Positions 1-12,722 of a stretch of 64,000 nt of DNA are shown here, one piece after another. The translations under genes were made by a program, and so were the position numbers. The notes under the pieces were generated by a model. It had not been told where the DNA came from. It saw only the letters and a program-made list of their open reading frames with translations, and made no database searches. The stretch comes from Stichopus chloronotus (lineage: Eukaryota; Echinodermata; Holothuroidea; Aspidochirotida; Stichopodidae). Location: assembly GCA_021234535.1 (NCBI GenBank), contig CM037829.1:28182962-28246961 (forward strand), given 5' to 3'. Position 1 is the first letter of the stretch, and each line of letters starts with the position of its first letter.

Positions 1-1318
1 TCTCCGATCTTAATGCTTTGGAACATATACATATGCGAAACCAGTGCAGCAAGTCTGTAATTCTAGATGTGTACGTGTGTGTGTGTGTGCAGCTCGTTCA
101 GTCCACACACACATTTCCCGGAGATCCGTGGGCGCGAGGCGGTCGGTCATGCAAGCTGCAATGAGACCGAACTGAATAACGTTAAGGTATATATATGTAC
201 GCTTACACTGACGTATAACCCGGTACAATAGATCTCTGGGCGATAAAGCGAAGGTCTGTGTAGAGGGGATTGCTGAGCTAGAGTGAAGGCATCGGCCAAT
301 TGAAATTATTCGTGCAAAACTGCATTAATGATTAAATATCTTTGTCATGTAAATCTAAAAACATTTAAGAATAAGAAGACAATACTGTAGCCTTCATTTT
401 GTTTTAAAATCCTACAAAAAAGAGAGTAAAGGTGTAACTTTTCTTCATAGCTCGGCAACAGTGTGACGTATTCTCTTTTAGTTGTTCGTCGTTTTTGTGC
501 GGGCTGTCACACGTCCACACTGAGACTTCCGCATAGTTTGCAATGTATCATAGCGGGATTGTGCACATTCTTAGTCAGTGTATATCTCTACACTCAATAA
601 TTACATTATCATGCGTACATTGATCAATTGATGCATGTAAAAAGATATAGGTAAAACTGCATATTCGTCATGACAACAATAATTCTAGATGCAGTCAATA
701 CAGCAATTGCAGACTAACAGAGGCAAAGTTGTTCAGGCTCGCTCAGTGTCCACTTGAACACTTTGTTGTCACTTAACAGCGGGCATTAGTCTATGTTAGC
801 AAACCATGCAAAAAATTCGTTACATCAGCGGGTTTGTAGTCACCTATGTATGAAAAAAAAAACATCGTCTTTTTCTCAAGCATGTAGGATATAACAGTAG
901 GCCTATTTCTGATGAAATAACAGGATGGTCCCGAACACTAACTTAGATCCTACGGGCAAGTTGGCTAAACAATCCTTCCCACCAAGAACTTTCTAATTTG
1001 TTTTCTAAATTGTATGGAAACGTTTTTTTATTTCTCCTCTCTGAACCAATATAAGTATGTCGGCATTCAATATAAAATGATATAGGCTACTTGTATCCTG
1101 TAGTAGGCTATGTATTTATGGTTGCAGAGCGTAGGCTACGGTACCTCAGTCATTTTTGCGTTACTATGTTTCAGTACTAGCCTCAGCCTGGTCTATCTTG
1201 AATCACCCGGCCCAGGACTGAGCTTTGCAATGGACATTACCAAAGAGGTTCAACCATTTTTTTTTGTCTGCAAATCACTGATACGAAATTCGTAGTAAAG
1301 ATACTGAGTCTTCACCTA
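1..1318. other. No gene seen
   Basis: AT-rich sequence with a short GT run at 76-88 and 'taggcctat' words. No supported feature. Confidence 0.6.
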
Positions 1319-1402
1319 ACTTGACGTGCCAGTGGTTGAGAACTCTCGACTGACTATTGATGATTTGGTATTGCAATTTTTGTGAGTTCAAATCAAGGAC
1401 GG
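1319..1402 (+). mobile_element. Possible tRNA-derived SINE head (Ser/Leu-like)
   Basis: GTGCCAGTGGTTGAGAAC resembles an A-box and D-loop, followed 50 bases later by GTGAGTTCAAATCAAGG, which resembles a B-box. The spacing fits a class II tRNA with a long variable arm, but the stems are decayed. Weak support. Confidence 0.3.
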
Positions 1403-2042
1403 AACATATGAGTGAGGAGAAAGTAAAGATACATATCGGAAAATTGTAATGACTTGCCATGACATAGGCCTATCACACCAGAAACGTGTTATTCACTGAA
1501 ATGAGTTGCACTTCCCAGACATGCGACCTAAACTAGTCAAAATAATTATCTCACTAAATACAAGAAGACCAAGACAAGTCACCTCAATTAACTGACTGAG
1601 TTTTCACCTTGAATCAGATGCATGGATGGGTGAGGCTATGAATCAGCCAAGAAATAAAGGTTAATTACTATTAGAAAGCCTTTAGTCATAGTCGAAAAAT
1701 CTGGTGCAAGCCTAGCTGTTTATTGAAAGCCCTAACCCATGTTTCTCTTCTAAGTCTATTCTGCACTCTTGAAAGTGAGGTTTAAAATACACCAGAGATA
1801 CCCTCACTACTAACATGAACCTGTATGTCCCCGAGTAAGAGAATACAGTGGTGTCACCCCCTTTGCCAAAAAAAAAAAAAAAAAAAGGAATCGGACTAAT
1901 ACTGAAGATCTGCAAGCTTTAGTCCGTCGATTAGTCACTGCAAAAATTTAAAAAAAAAAAAACCCTACTGTAAGTAGACCTAACATTACACCCAAGTCAC
2001 GCTGTAAATGACAAGGCCACTGTGTTGAGGTCTTTTTGACAC
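1403..2042. other. No gene seen
   Basis: Contains A-runs at 1868-1886 and 1951-1963 only. Confidence 0.6.
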
Positions 2043-2312
<270 letters not shown>

Positions 2313-3170
2313 AACTCTCTCTTGTCCAAAAATTCAATATTGTCCCTGTTTTTATATTGTTTTTCTTCTGTCTTCTCGTTTTTCATCCGGCTTCTGCTTT
2401 ATTTTGCATTGCTTATACCAAAACTGGACAGCCCAGAATTCTTAAAGTATGTATTGTTGAATTATATAAGTATAGGTAAGCCTATATTTGAGATCTTTAG
2501 CATTTTGTTTCAAATCTTATATACAAGCCACGGGTTTTGGCAAAGCTTGCAGATGATATGGCATATAATATGGCTGACGGTAACTTATAAACAGATTCTC
2601 TATAGATCTAACTCTGGATGTTATAAAAAATGGGAAGGAGAAAGACAAACAAAATTATGTCGTCTTAACTTAATATGAATGTGTACGAAGGATGGTATCT
2701 GTAGGATGGTACATTTCACCCTTCTTCTACTGCGGGACCTAATTCGAAGTAATTCATTTGCTTTCAAAGTTTTGTTATTGTCGACATATTGTGTTCTATA
2801 CCGGTAATTGACTTCAGACTTCGATGTTAAGTCCGCCATTGCAATTTTGACTCACTCAAACAAGACTGAAACGAGCATAATTTGTTAGTACCAATATGAA
2901 CAGACCAATAAGTACAAAAATGTGTAACACTACAAATTAGAAACTTCTGAGTAGATGTAGAAATGCGATAACCACAAGATTTTTACTTCCATTTCCAAAT
3001 TAATGTAAAAAAATAAAGTACGTAAAAATAAAATAACGTAAAAACGTTGTCAAATTAAATATATGTATGTCATCGAGGACTGTTTTTTTTTTTAATATTT
3101 GTTCTGAAACTCAACAACGCACAGACACAAGTCATGTCAACAGACCAATGTTGCAGCATTGTATCATTCC
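2313..3170. other. No gene seen
   Basis: One 118-codon frame (2322-2678) is AT-driven, hydrophobic and without family features. Treated as chance. Confidence 0.55.
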
Positions 3171-3436
3171 GAATACTATAATGTCTCAAACATGATTAAC
3201 GCCACTGAGAAACTCATGTCGAAGGACTTGATCAATTTCAAACAAATGAGCCATACTTAATCAGCCCCACACTGTTCCATTTCAACGGTTCTAGATTTAA
3301 GTGGAATACTATAATGTCTCAAACATGATTAACGCCACTGAGAAACTCATGTCGAAGGACTTGATCAATTTCAAACAAATGAGCCATACTTAATCAGCCC
3401 CACACTGTTCCATTTCAACGGTTCTAGATTTAAGTG
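3171..3436. repeat. Perfect tandem duplication of a 133-bp unit
   Basis: 3171-3303 and 3304-3436 are identical base for base, beginning GAATACTATAATGTCTC; the first four bases of a third unit (GAAT) follow at 3437. It is non-coding. Confidence 0.97.
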
Positions 3437-3696
3437 GAATCCGGAATTTTCTTTGCGAATTTATGACTTTAAATTTAATAAAGATATAATACGAAAGAAC
3501 GCTTTCAAAAGGAATGTTTGCTAATTTTTGTTTCTCCTTTTTGAGTTTGTTGATCACTTCATGTAATGGAAAGGTCAACGTTAGGTTATTTATGTCGTAT
3601 TCAATTCTCCAATGTTGCCAAAGTGTCAGTAATGTTCGCATTAATTCGAGTCGTTAGTAATCTTGGTTTGCCATGCTTTTCATCCATCACAATATA

Positions 3697-3740
3697 CTTA
3701 TATATATCTATATCTATATCTATATCTATATCTATATCTA

Positions 3741-3807
<67 letters not shown>

Positions 3808-3876
3808 ATCTATCTGTCTATCTGTCTATCTGTCTATCTGTCTATCTGTCTATCTGTCTATCTGTCTATCTGTCTA

Positions 3877-3907
<31 letters not shown>

Positions 3908-4030
3908 GTCTATCTGTCTATCTGTCTATCTGTCTATCTGTCTATCTGTCTATCTGTCTATCTGTCTATCTGTCTATCTGTCTATCTGTCTATCTGTCTA
4001 TCTATCTCTATCTATCTCTATCTATCTATC

Positions 4031-4074
<44 letters not shown>

Positions 4075-4450
4075 GCTAGCGAGAATCGAGCAGGCGCTAT
4101 CTGATCTAGCTATCGCGGCGAGCGCTAGCGATAGCTAGCTAGCGGAGCTATCTCTACTATCTCTAGCTAGCTAGCTCGATCGAGCGCGAGCGAGCTTAGC
4201 ATATCTAAGCGCTCTATCTCGACGATCTCTATCTATCTCTATCTATCTCTATCTAGCTCTATCTAGCGCTATCAGCTCTATCTATCTCTATCTATCTCTA
4301 TCTATCTCTATCTATCTCTATCTATCTCTATCTATGCTCTATCTGACTCTATCTATCTCTATCTATCTCTATCTATCCTCTATCTACATCTCTATCTATC
4401 TATCTATCTCTATCTATCTATCTCTATCTATCTATCTCTATCTATCTCTA

Positions 4451-4498
<48 letters not shown>

Positions 4499-4500
4499 CA
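3697..4500. repeat. Long compound microsatellite TATC/TGTC/CTCTAT/TC/TA with a scrambled core
   Basis: (TATATC)n, then (TATC)n to about 3807, then alternating TATC-TGTC units to about 4000, then (TATCTC)-type units. From about 4073 to 4215 the repeat breaks into irregular CG-containing words (GCGATAGCTAGC and similar) before returning to TATCTC units and ending in (TC)n(TA)n at about 4496. Confidence 0.95.
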
Positions 4501-5429
4501 ATAGATATATAGCGGTTTCACTGTTTTCTGTTCATTCAAGTGATGGGGAATACGGTGGTTTATTTATAGTACAGCCAATTAACAATTATCGATTCTTTGT
4601 CCTCTCGTGAATGTCGCTAATTCAAATATGCATCGATATGGCCTTGTTCCATGGACGCAAATTCACTGTTCCTGCATTATTATATAATATATAAACGTAT
4701 TGCGATTTGCCATTATCCATAACAGAGATACGACTATACCCCGCAAGATTCAATACATACGCAAGATATTATCATTAGACGATGGACCTGATTCGTTCAG
4801 AGTAGAAAAAAATGAATAAAAACACAGTCTTACACTAGCTAGATACGGTACATGATCTCGACTCACTCAGTTGAATTGTCAACCATTTAATTAAGTTTGG
4901 CATTATACTTAGGTTTTCAAAGAATATGCATAAACGGTATGCAGTTGGATTTATTCGATCTACTGAGGCGAATAAGTGTTTGAAGACTACCGTTACTAAA
5001 ATAGTTTTGAACTCGGTTGAATTAAAATAAATACACAGTGATTCCTGGTGATAAACCATCCGCGGGATATCTGACAACCGTAACTTAGGAATGCTATTGT
5101 TGTTGTAGTTATCTTGCTAGTGTGAAAACAGTAAAAAATGTAAGAAATATTTTCATCATTCCACGTTTGTAGTTCATGAGGCTTTGTAAATTTTGTCTTT
5201 GTGTAATTATATTGTTAAAATAAATTGTAAATGTAAGGAAGATTTGCAACCATTTATTAAATGATTAAATGGTCAGTAAATCATTTCGTGCAGTAAATGT
5301 AGGTGAATTCATTACATTACATTATGTACCTCTTACTAAACGTCCATCGTTCTATCTAGGGAAACATTCATTTTGCAAAGTATGTACTCTTCATCCAATG
5401 TTGCTTCATGAGCAGTTTCTTTGAAAAAA
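4501..5429. other. No gene seen
   Basis: AT-rich non-coding sequence between the microsatellite and the stray 0.78-kb repeat copy. Confidence 0.6.
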
Positions 5430-5850
5430 AAACAATAATAATTTAAATGGAAATTTTAGGTACTATAAAGAAAGATGATTGAGTATCACGTAAATTATAG
5501 CAAACTTACGTCCATTATATTATTCAGAGATGATTGCATTTTAATTGTCGATATCTGCTTCAAAAAACCTTTGTTTGGTTAAAGCTAACGAACAAATTGA
5601 GACGAAGAAGAAAGATTAATATAAAAACGAATACAACATTTAAAGGATACCGTAGTATATACATTAATTTAGATATTCTCATGACGTAATTAAGTTTATT
5701 GTTTATGGTCATATATTATTACTTATGATGTTTGAGTTATTACATTTTTTTGTTATTTTGATATTTTTAATCTATTATTAATTTATTTAATATTATTATT
5801 TTATCATCATGTATGTACGGTACATTTTTTTTTTTAATTTTTCTACCACG
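5430..5850. repeat. Stray copy of the 0.78-kb repeat
   Basis: Blocks such as AAGATGATTGAGTATC, CAGAGATGATT, ACCTTTGTTTGG and the TAATTAAGTTTATTGTTTATGG run align in order with 7900-8290 and 8740-8990. It is separated from the main array by the 6.3-7.2 kb repeats. Confidence 0.7.
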
Positions 5851-5927
5851 TTTACAACATTTTAACAAGTAGGCAATTCACGGAGTTGCAGATCTTATTC
5901 CAATCGTTTTGAATACCCATTCTCGAG

Positions 5928-5964
5928 GAGTGCGGATATGAGAGTATTCCTCACATCCGCACTC
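5928..5964. other. 37-nt inverted repeat hairpin
   Basis: GAGTGCGGAT A TGAG, a 7-base loop AGTATTC, then CTCA C ATCCGCACTC: 14 base pairs with one A.C mismatch. It stands out in an AT-rich region. Confidence 0.8.
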
Positions 5965-6292
5965 CCCGTCACTGTGGATCCTTTCAGTGCCATGAAAAGG
6001 GAGTTATGTGTGGTTCAATATTTTCTCCGCAGTGGGTAAACATGTCGAGTTCTTGAACAATTATGCAGTGGATCTATATATGTATACGTTGTAAACATAC
6101 ACTGAGTGAAGGTATTATCGGCACACGGGAAATGACATTGCCACCGGACGTAAACAGTCCAGAACTGGTTGTATAGGTTGAAATAACGTGTCACATTCAT
6201 GGAAAGGCAAATGTGTATAAGTTATGTTGACAATAGGTACTTCCACCACCAACACTGTATTATTCGTTACAGTTATCATGATTTTAGCTCTT

Positions 6293-7255
6293 GACCTGTG
6301 ATGTCATCAGTCGGGCGGACACTATATCTCACACCCAGGCACCCACACACCAACTTTGAAGCCCATCCAACTTATCGTCTAAGAGGAGATCGTGGCACAC
6401 TTGTTAAAAGCATTTTTGCCGTTGTGACCTTTAACCACTTGACCTTTGACCTCGTGACATCATCATTATTTCAAAACAATTCCTATATTCTCTATGGTAG
6501 TTTTACCACTCTTAGGATATTCACACATAGAGAAAATGCTAAAATTGTTTTTTGCTTTTGACCCATGATGTCATATCAGTCTGGTGGACACTTAGCAACA
6601 TAACCGGGCATCCACCAAGGTTAAAGTTTATCCGATTTACCGTCTAGGAGGAGATCGTGACACACTTACACACCACTTTTTTGCAGATTTGACCTTTAAT
6701 CACGTGACTTTTGAATTGGTGATGTCATTCAACATTAAGGAAAAAAATCCTCGTATTGTCTTCATTCTTTATATGGTAATTTTATCACTATGGGATATTC
6801 ACACATTGAGATAATGCTAAAAATTAAAAGTTTTTCCTTTTCATGACCTTTGACCTATGACGTCATTGGTAGGGCAGACACAATATGACACACCCCGGCA
6901 CCTACCCAGCAAGTTTGGAGTTTATCCGATTTACCGTCTAGGAGAAGATGGTGACACACTTTTTAGAGCATCTTTGCGGATTTGACCTTTAATCACTTGA
7001 CCTTTGACCTGGTGACATCATCAACATTTTAGAAAATTTCTCGTATTGTCTTCTTTCCATATATGGTAGTTATATAACTTTAGGATATTGACACACTGAA
7101 ATAGTGCTAGAAATGTGTTTTTCGTTTTCATGACCTGTGACCTTTGACCTAAGACGTCATCGTTCGGGCGGACACTACTTCCGGGCACCTACCCGTCAGG
7201 TTTGAGGTTCATCCCACTTACCGTCTAGGAGGAGATCCTGACACAAGTTCCGTTG
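6293..7255. repeat. Tandem array of ~265-295 bp units rich in TGACCTTTGACC
   Basis: Four diverged units, each starting with a GACC..ATGACGTCAT..GGGCGGACAC-like word (6293, 6559, 6852, 7148). They continue with CCGTCTAGGAGGAGATCGTGACACAC and then GACCTTTAACCACTTGACCTTTGACC. Each unit holds several TGACCT half-sites plus a CRE-like TGACGTCA-type word. Confidence 0.85.
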
Positions 7256-7268
7256 CACACACACATAC

Positions 7269-7299
<31 letters not shown>

Positions 7300-7300
7300 T
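7255..7300. repeat. (CA)n microsatellite
   Basis: CA dinucleotide run with few interruptions at the end of the preceding tandem array. Confidence 0.95.
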
Positions 7301-7534
7301 TTGGACCTCATTTTGCATACCCCTAACCCAAGTGGGTAATCCCGATCAGTGCCATTTGTATATTTTGTTGTATCCCCACATAAGGGCTACTAGCCCACCA
7401 AGTTTCGATTGAATGCTACAAAGGGTGTAAGGTGGGCTAGCGTTAAAGTGTCATTTTGGCGACTTTTAACCATTCAAATAAGTACAGCATCTCCTCCCTG
7501 TGTACTACGTATAGGGATGTGATAATTACGATAA

Positions 7535-9375
7535 TTCATTATTTATAGAATATATTAATAATATGTACAAGTGAATGTATTTGCCCATAACATCTATGCT
7601 TGATTTCCTTATTTTCTAAGTGGTATTTGTAGTGCTGATGCAGTTATAAATACGCACCGGTATTTTCCATACACCTTGTAAATATTACTCGAACTTTGCA
7701 ATAGCTGCTACGCTCGGTATACGATGAAAAAGGTTCATTAAAATGCATAATTTATGAAAATATGTGCATAGACATGAGTCATCACGATATTTAGCATCGA
7801 AGTGATGACAAAAAAAAGAAGATACTTCAAATGGTAACATTTTAATTCTCGAAATGCTGAGCTCTCAGATATGTAATCCAAAGAAAAACAACGTATTTTT
7901 TTAAAGTATTATAAAGAATGATAATTAAGTATCCCGTAAATTATAGGCTTAGCAACTTTAAGTCCATGATGTTATTCAGGGATGATTTGCCTTTTAATCA
8001 TGGATCTCTGTCACAGTAACTTTGTTGGATGAAAATAAGGCAAAGGTTGATGTAAAGAAGATAAAATATACATAAAAATATTACAACACATGGAGCATAG
8101 TATACGCATCCATGAAGATATGGTTATAGCGTAATTAGTAATAAGTTTAATATGTTTAATTAGTAATAAGTTTATTATTTATGGTAATACATTATTACTA
8201 ATGATATTTATTTGTTACGGTATGTTTGTTATTATATTATTTTTAATTTATTTTTATCGTATTTATTATTACTTTTATCATATTATTTTTCTACCGTAGT
8301 TACAATGTTTTAATTACGATCATTTATTATTTATAGAATATACCGGTAATAATAACATGTATGCATTAATTTATGTGAATATATTTGCCCATTACATTTA
8401 ATACTACTTGATTTCTTTATTTTCGTGAATGGCATATGCAGTGTTTATGTAAATACAAACAAACTCCGATATTTTCCATACACCTTTTAAACATTGCTCG
8501 AATTTTACAATAGCTGCTATGCTCGGCATACCGTGAAAAAGGCTAATTTAAATGCATAATCCCCCAAATGTGTGGATAGAAATGAGCCATCTCAGTATTT
8601 CACATCGAAATGCTAAAATATTACAAAAAATGAGGATTTTTCCTTTCAAAAGCAAAATTTGAATTTTCGAAATGCTGAGCACTCAGATATATAATTCAAA
8701 AAAAAAAAAAAAAAAACAACGTATATTTGAAGTATTGTAAAGAATGATATTTAAGTGTCATGTGAAGGATAGCAAACCTAGTTCATTAAGTTAATCAGAG
8801 ATGATTCCCATTTTAATTTTCGATTTCAACTACAAATAACCTTTGTTTGGATTAAATTAACCCCAAAATCGAGATAAAGAAGATAAGATACACACACATA
8901 CACGCACACACAAATACAATATTTGGAGCATAGTATTTACATTCGTGAAGATATGCTTATTACGTAATTAAGAAAAGTTTACTATTTAAAGTTTGCCAAT
9001 ATCACTTATGATATTTTACTTATTACATCGTTTGTGAACTGATTCACTACCTGGTAACGTTGGAACCTCCAGTGTGGGTGAAGCCAACCATCGGAATGCT
9101 GTAATATAGTAGTACCTACGTGTAAATGTATTCGCCCAAAAGATGTAATATGACTTGGTGTCTTTAGATATTTTCTGAATAGTATTTGCAGTGTTTTTGT
9201 AAATATAAATACGCACCGGTATTTTCCATACGCCTTTTAAATACTACACGAATTTTGCAGTAGCTGCTATACCGCGCATTCGGTGCAAAGGCTAATTCAA
9301 ATGTATAATATATATGTAAATAAGTGTAGAAATGAGTCACCACAATATTTAACATCGAAATGCTGAATATTACAA
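7535..9375. repeat. Diverged tandem array, unit about 0.78 kb, two full copies and one partial
   Basis: Landmarks recur in the same order. ATTTATAGAATATA occurs at 7545 and 8328. The CCGGTATTTTCCATAC-like block occurs at 7657, about 8467 and 9215. The ATAGCTGCTA block occurs at 7700, 8510 and 9257, and the ATCGAAATGCT-like block at 7796, 8605 and 9352. Copies differ by many substitutions and small indels. No open reading frame is conserved. Confidence 0.8.
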
Positions 9376-9901
9376 AACAAACAAGGCAACAAGTTAAAGA
9401 GTATGAAATAGAACAATATCAAAAGCATCTATTGCAATATGATGCTGCCGTAAATGCGTGTAATTCATTGAACAAGTGCGTTTAATGGTTGTCCCGTTAT
9501 ATACGGTGCAAGACAGACCGGAAGTCTCAAATTAAGCTCAATAAATAAGACGCTTGTTTTGTTTAATTAACAAACGAACAGCGGCATCATCTTCATTGAT
9601 AACATATGTTACAAAAATTTCTTTCTAGGCGCAACTTTGATTTACCCCCAAGAACAGATGAGATACGTATAAATGTGATTACACTTTTGCACATTACAAT
9701 GCATGTTCTCACTAACCAGCTAAGGGTCCAAGATTTCAAGCCCATTTTTTTTATCTGTGTGATAAAAGCTTCTGTTCTATTAATTTCGTAACTCTCTGAA
9801 TTGCATATTTCACTTTACCCTTAGTTAGTACAATCTTATTAATATATATATATAATCTTATTAATATATATATATAATCTTATTAATATATATATATAAT
9901 C

Positions 9902-9968
<67 letters not shown>

Positions 9969-10894
9969 TAGTGTGGTAGCTTGGTCAAAGATAGACGCAC
10001 ATGATACACAAGGCTTGACAACAGCTTTCCATTCGCTGGGATAATATATGTTCATGGTAAATCTTCTTTTGACAGCTTAATCAGCAACAGACATAATTCT
10101 CTGAAAAGGTGAAACACACCTTCAACTCTGTCATAAACGATGAATATTTAATCTAAGGTATTTGCCGTAATGGACGATTGTAATTAAGGAATTCCCTTCA
10201 AGATGTTTCCAATGCTCTTTATTACTTTTCCCCGAATCTATCATGATTGAAAAAGGAAGTGCACTCAAAACGGAAGTTCATAATAGTTTTATGACACAAC
10301 ACTGTGACGGAGGTTGTTTCATAAACTATATTACAACTAAAGGGCTCGTAAAACAACAGCCTATACTAAGAGCTTTAACGATAACGTCAGATATCTTAGT
10401 GCAGACGTGAAAACATTCTAATCATAACCATAATGCAGTGCATATGTGTGTGTGTAGTATGTTACTATAATTGCGTATCATGTGCATTAACATATCTAAA
10501 CGGAACAAGTATCTCACGGGATTGTTTTCAACAGTGTATGATTGAACAGTTCGATGCTAAAATCAGAAGTTCCCTATGTTTGTAATTATCTTAACAATGG
10601 TTTATTTACTCTTAGTCACTGTTTATTTCAATGCTCTCTAAATACTTAACTCACCACTTTTGCAGTCTTTACGAAATGGCCTCTGTACCATATATGTAGA
10701 TGAGTCAGCACTGTGTTTAGTATTTGTATTGATTGGTACACAAGGCGAGGTCAATACTTGCCATAACTTAGTTTTCAGTATGAATAACACAACGTTGGAT
10801 TACGTTAAGTAATTACCCGCAGTTTCGTGCTTACGCTACAGCACTCCTCAGGTGACTGAATCCGTTTTTTGCTCCTTGCGTCAGCAAAGGTCAG
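9376..10894. other. No gene seen apart from the AT repeat
   Basis: Outside 9832-9966 nothing is supported. Confidence 0.6.
9832..9966. repeat. 22-bp AT-rich tandem units running into (TA)n
   Basis: Four copies of an AATCTTATTAATATATATAT unit (9832, 9854 and onward), the last expanding into a pure (TA) run to 9966. Confidence 0.95.
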
Positions 10895-11160
10895 ATGTCA
10901 GAAAGTCAGATGAAAGATAAACTTGGTATGACGGTTTGCCATATTAAGAAGGTATGCCCTATAGTTTTTGGTCCAGGTCAAAGGTCATCTGGAGGCAAAA
11001 CTGTCTGTTTCTGTCACTTTCTTGGGTAGGCTCTAACTCAATAGGGGAAAGTCAAATGAAAGTCAAACTTTGTATGTAGGTTCGCCATATTGAGAAGGTG
11101 TGCCCTATTATTTTTGGTGGAGGTCAAAGGTCATCTGGGAACAATGGGGGCAAAATTCTA
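10895..11160. repeat. AGGTCA-bearing ~145-bp tandem repeat, locus 1
   Basis: Two units with GTCAAATGAAAGTCAAACTT..GGTTTGCCATATT.AGAAGGT.TGCCCTAT..TTTTTGG followed by AGGTCAAAGGTCATCTGG. The half-site part recurs at 29.8-30.3 kb and 36.9-37.3 kb. Confidence 0.75.
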
Positions 11161-11689
11161 AGACTCTTGAAACCTTTTTATGCTATGGATGCTTGCATGT
11201 TTCATCAGTCCCCCTCCAGTGAATCATGGAAATACTGCTTGAGGTAGCAGTTTCATGAACAAATGAAAGAGCAACAGTGCTGTTGGAAGTACTTGTAGGT
11301 GGTCACACCAGACAAGTTTTGGCTGGATCAGTTTACGTCTCGTGCTCCAGTGCTGATGTGTGCATTCATGTAAATGTCATTTAAGTAGTGAGGAGGGCAA
11401 GAGACAATGAAAGAAAATAAGTCAGTTGGTGTTCTTACCAGTGGAAATTAGACTCAAGGAGTTCCCTACAGTCAGTGTTGGGTGGGCTTTATATTTGCAG
11501 AACCCCTTCTTTAGGGCTTTAAATGAAAGATTCACAGCTGTTTGTGCTTTGTAAAATGAATGGGATATCGCTGTATATTGTAGGAATCAACATCTTCAAT
11601 TCATTGCATTAATTGAAATGGCTTCTTTGATATTAATGAACTCCAGCATATCATTTTACAGCTTATATATTCCAAGTACAAGGAACCAT

Positions 11690-11995
11690 AGTGCGCTTGG
11701 GCTGTTGTGAAATCATGCAAAATACTTCTTCTCTTACAGATTGTATGTAACACTGTTGATGGTTGGTCACATTAGTGCTATGAAAGTGGTTCCATGTGGG
11801 TGCATGTTCATCATGTTTGGGGTTCAATGTCTGAAATGGGCCATTTTATGAAAGCATGAAATATCTTTCTTTCTCTACAGATTTTATGTTCCAAAAGTTA
11901 GGGTTCATGGTCAGAAATGGGCCATATGGGGTAATGTACAAAAAAAAAAAATGCAAAATGCTCCTTTACTTCATAATTTACATTATATACTGTAC
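11690..11995. repeat. Diverged ~130-bp tandem repeat
   Basis: Three units sharing GGGTTCA.TGTCAGAAATGGGCC and CTCTACAGATTTTATGT (for example 11736 and 11873). No coding. Confidence 0.6.
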
Positions 11996-12042
11996 ATCTG
12001 TGCAATGAACCAAGTCTCTTTTTTCAGTATGGGTTCCCTTGA

Positions 12043-12722
12043 GTGAGCTATTATCCCCCTGTTATCCCTATGTATGATGTTAGCTGGGCATTCGAACATG
12101 ACCCTGCAATTAATTCCCTTACTGCCGGTGCTGGTTTATGTGAATCGCTGTGTATGTCCTTCCGTAAAACGAATAACGTATTTCTCGAGAAGCTTGAGGA
12201 AGACGTCAAGCGCATTAAATCATCAGACCGACTTTTATTTTACCGGCCGATAAAACAAGAAACTATCCAATCAGCAATTTAACAAGTTACGTGCGGACTG
12301 AAAATGTGACGTCCAAGAACAAACCAGCAGACGCTTACACGTACGACGACATTAATGAAAAAATGGACGATGGCGCATCTGCGCACGACATCGACAACAG
12401 AATAAACCCTATGAACCGGGCAAGCGCTTTCATTACCCTTAAAGACCACAAACCCGAATTATTCCAACAAACCAACTTGTAGACTGATCAATTCAGCCAA
12501 ATCCGAACTAGGGAAAGCCAGTAAAACCATGATTCTGGACAACATCAACAGAAAGAACAGTTAAGTCAACCGCCCAATTGAACCAATGGCGCAGCACAGC
12601 TGACGTCATCGACTAGGTTTTCCAACATCAAAGACAAACACAAGAACGCATTTGTTGTGTTCGACATCGCAGAGTTCTACCCCTCTATTTCCGAAGAGCT
12701 CACACAGCAAAGCTTAACTTAA
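12043..12722 (+). pseudogene. Decayed reverse transcriptase fragment of a retrotransposon
   Basis: Read across several frames, the stretch gives consecutive reverse-transcriptase blocks. They are an N-terminal part (LEEDVKRIKSSDRLLF), LPADKT after a frame change near 12238, RASAFITLKDHKPEL (about 12417-12464), LINSAKSELGKASKTMIL (about 12484-12537), then after further frame changes FVVFDIAEFYPSISEEL (about 12652-12702). The last block is the motif-A catalytic region (FDIxxFYPS). At least three frameshifts and several stops separate the blocks, and motif C (YxDD) was not found downstream, so this is a dead, truncated copy. The family cannot be named with confidence; the ITLKDHK...LINxxKSExGKxSK pattern recalls RT proteins common in marine invertebrate genomes. 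Confidence 0.8.

Noticed and set aside
1725..1742. AAAGCCCTAACCC resembling the end of the 315-bp MITE or telomeric repeat
   Set aside because: Only about 11-12 bases shared and no partner end nearby.
3566..4104. Three overlapping 138-169 codon open frames (Tyr-Leu-Ser-Ile repeats)
   Set aside because: They are read-through of the TATC/TGTC microsatellite in all three frames.
12047..12070. Partial match to the I-SceI homing-endonuclease site (CCCTGTTATCCCTA, 14 of 18 bases)
   Set aside because: The four remaining bases do not match and the stretch lies in the decayed RT region; likely chance.
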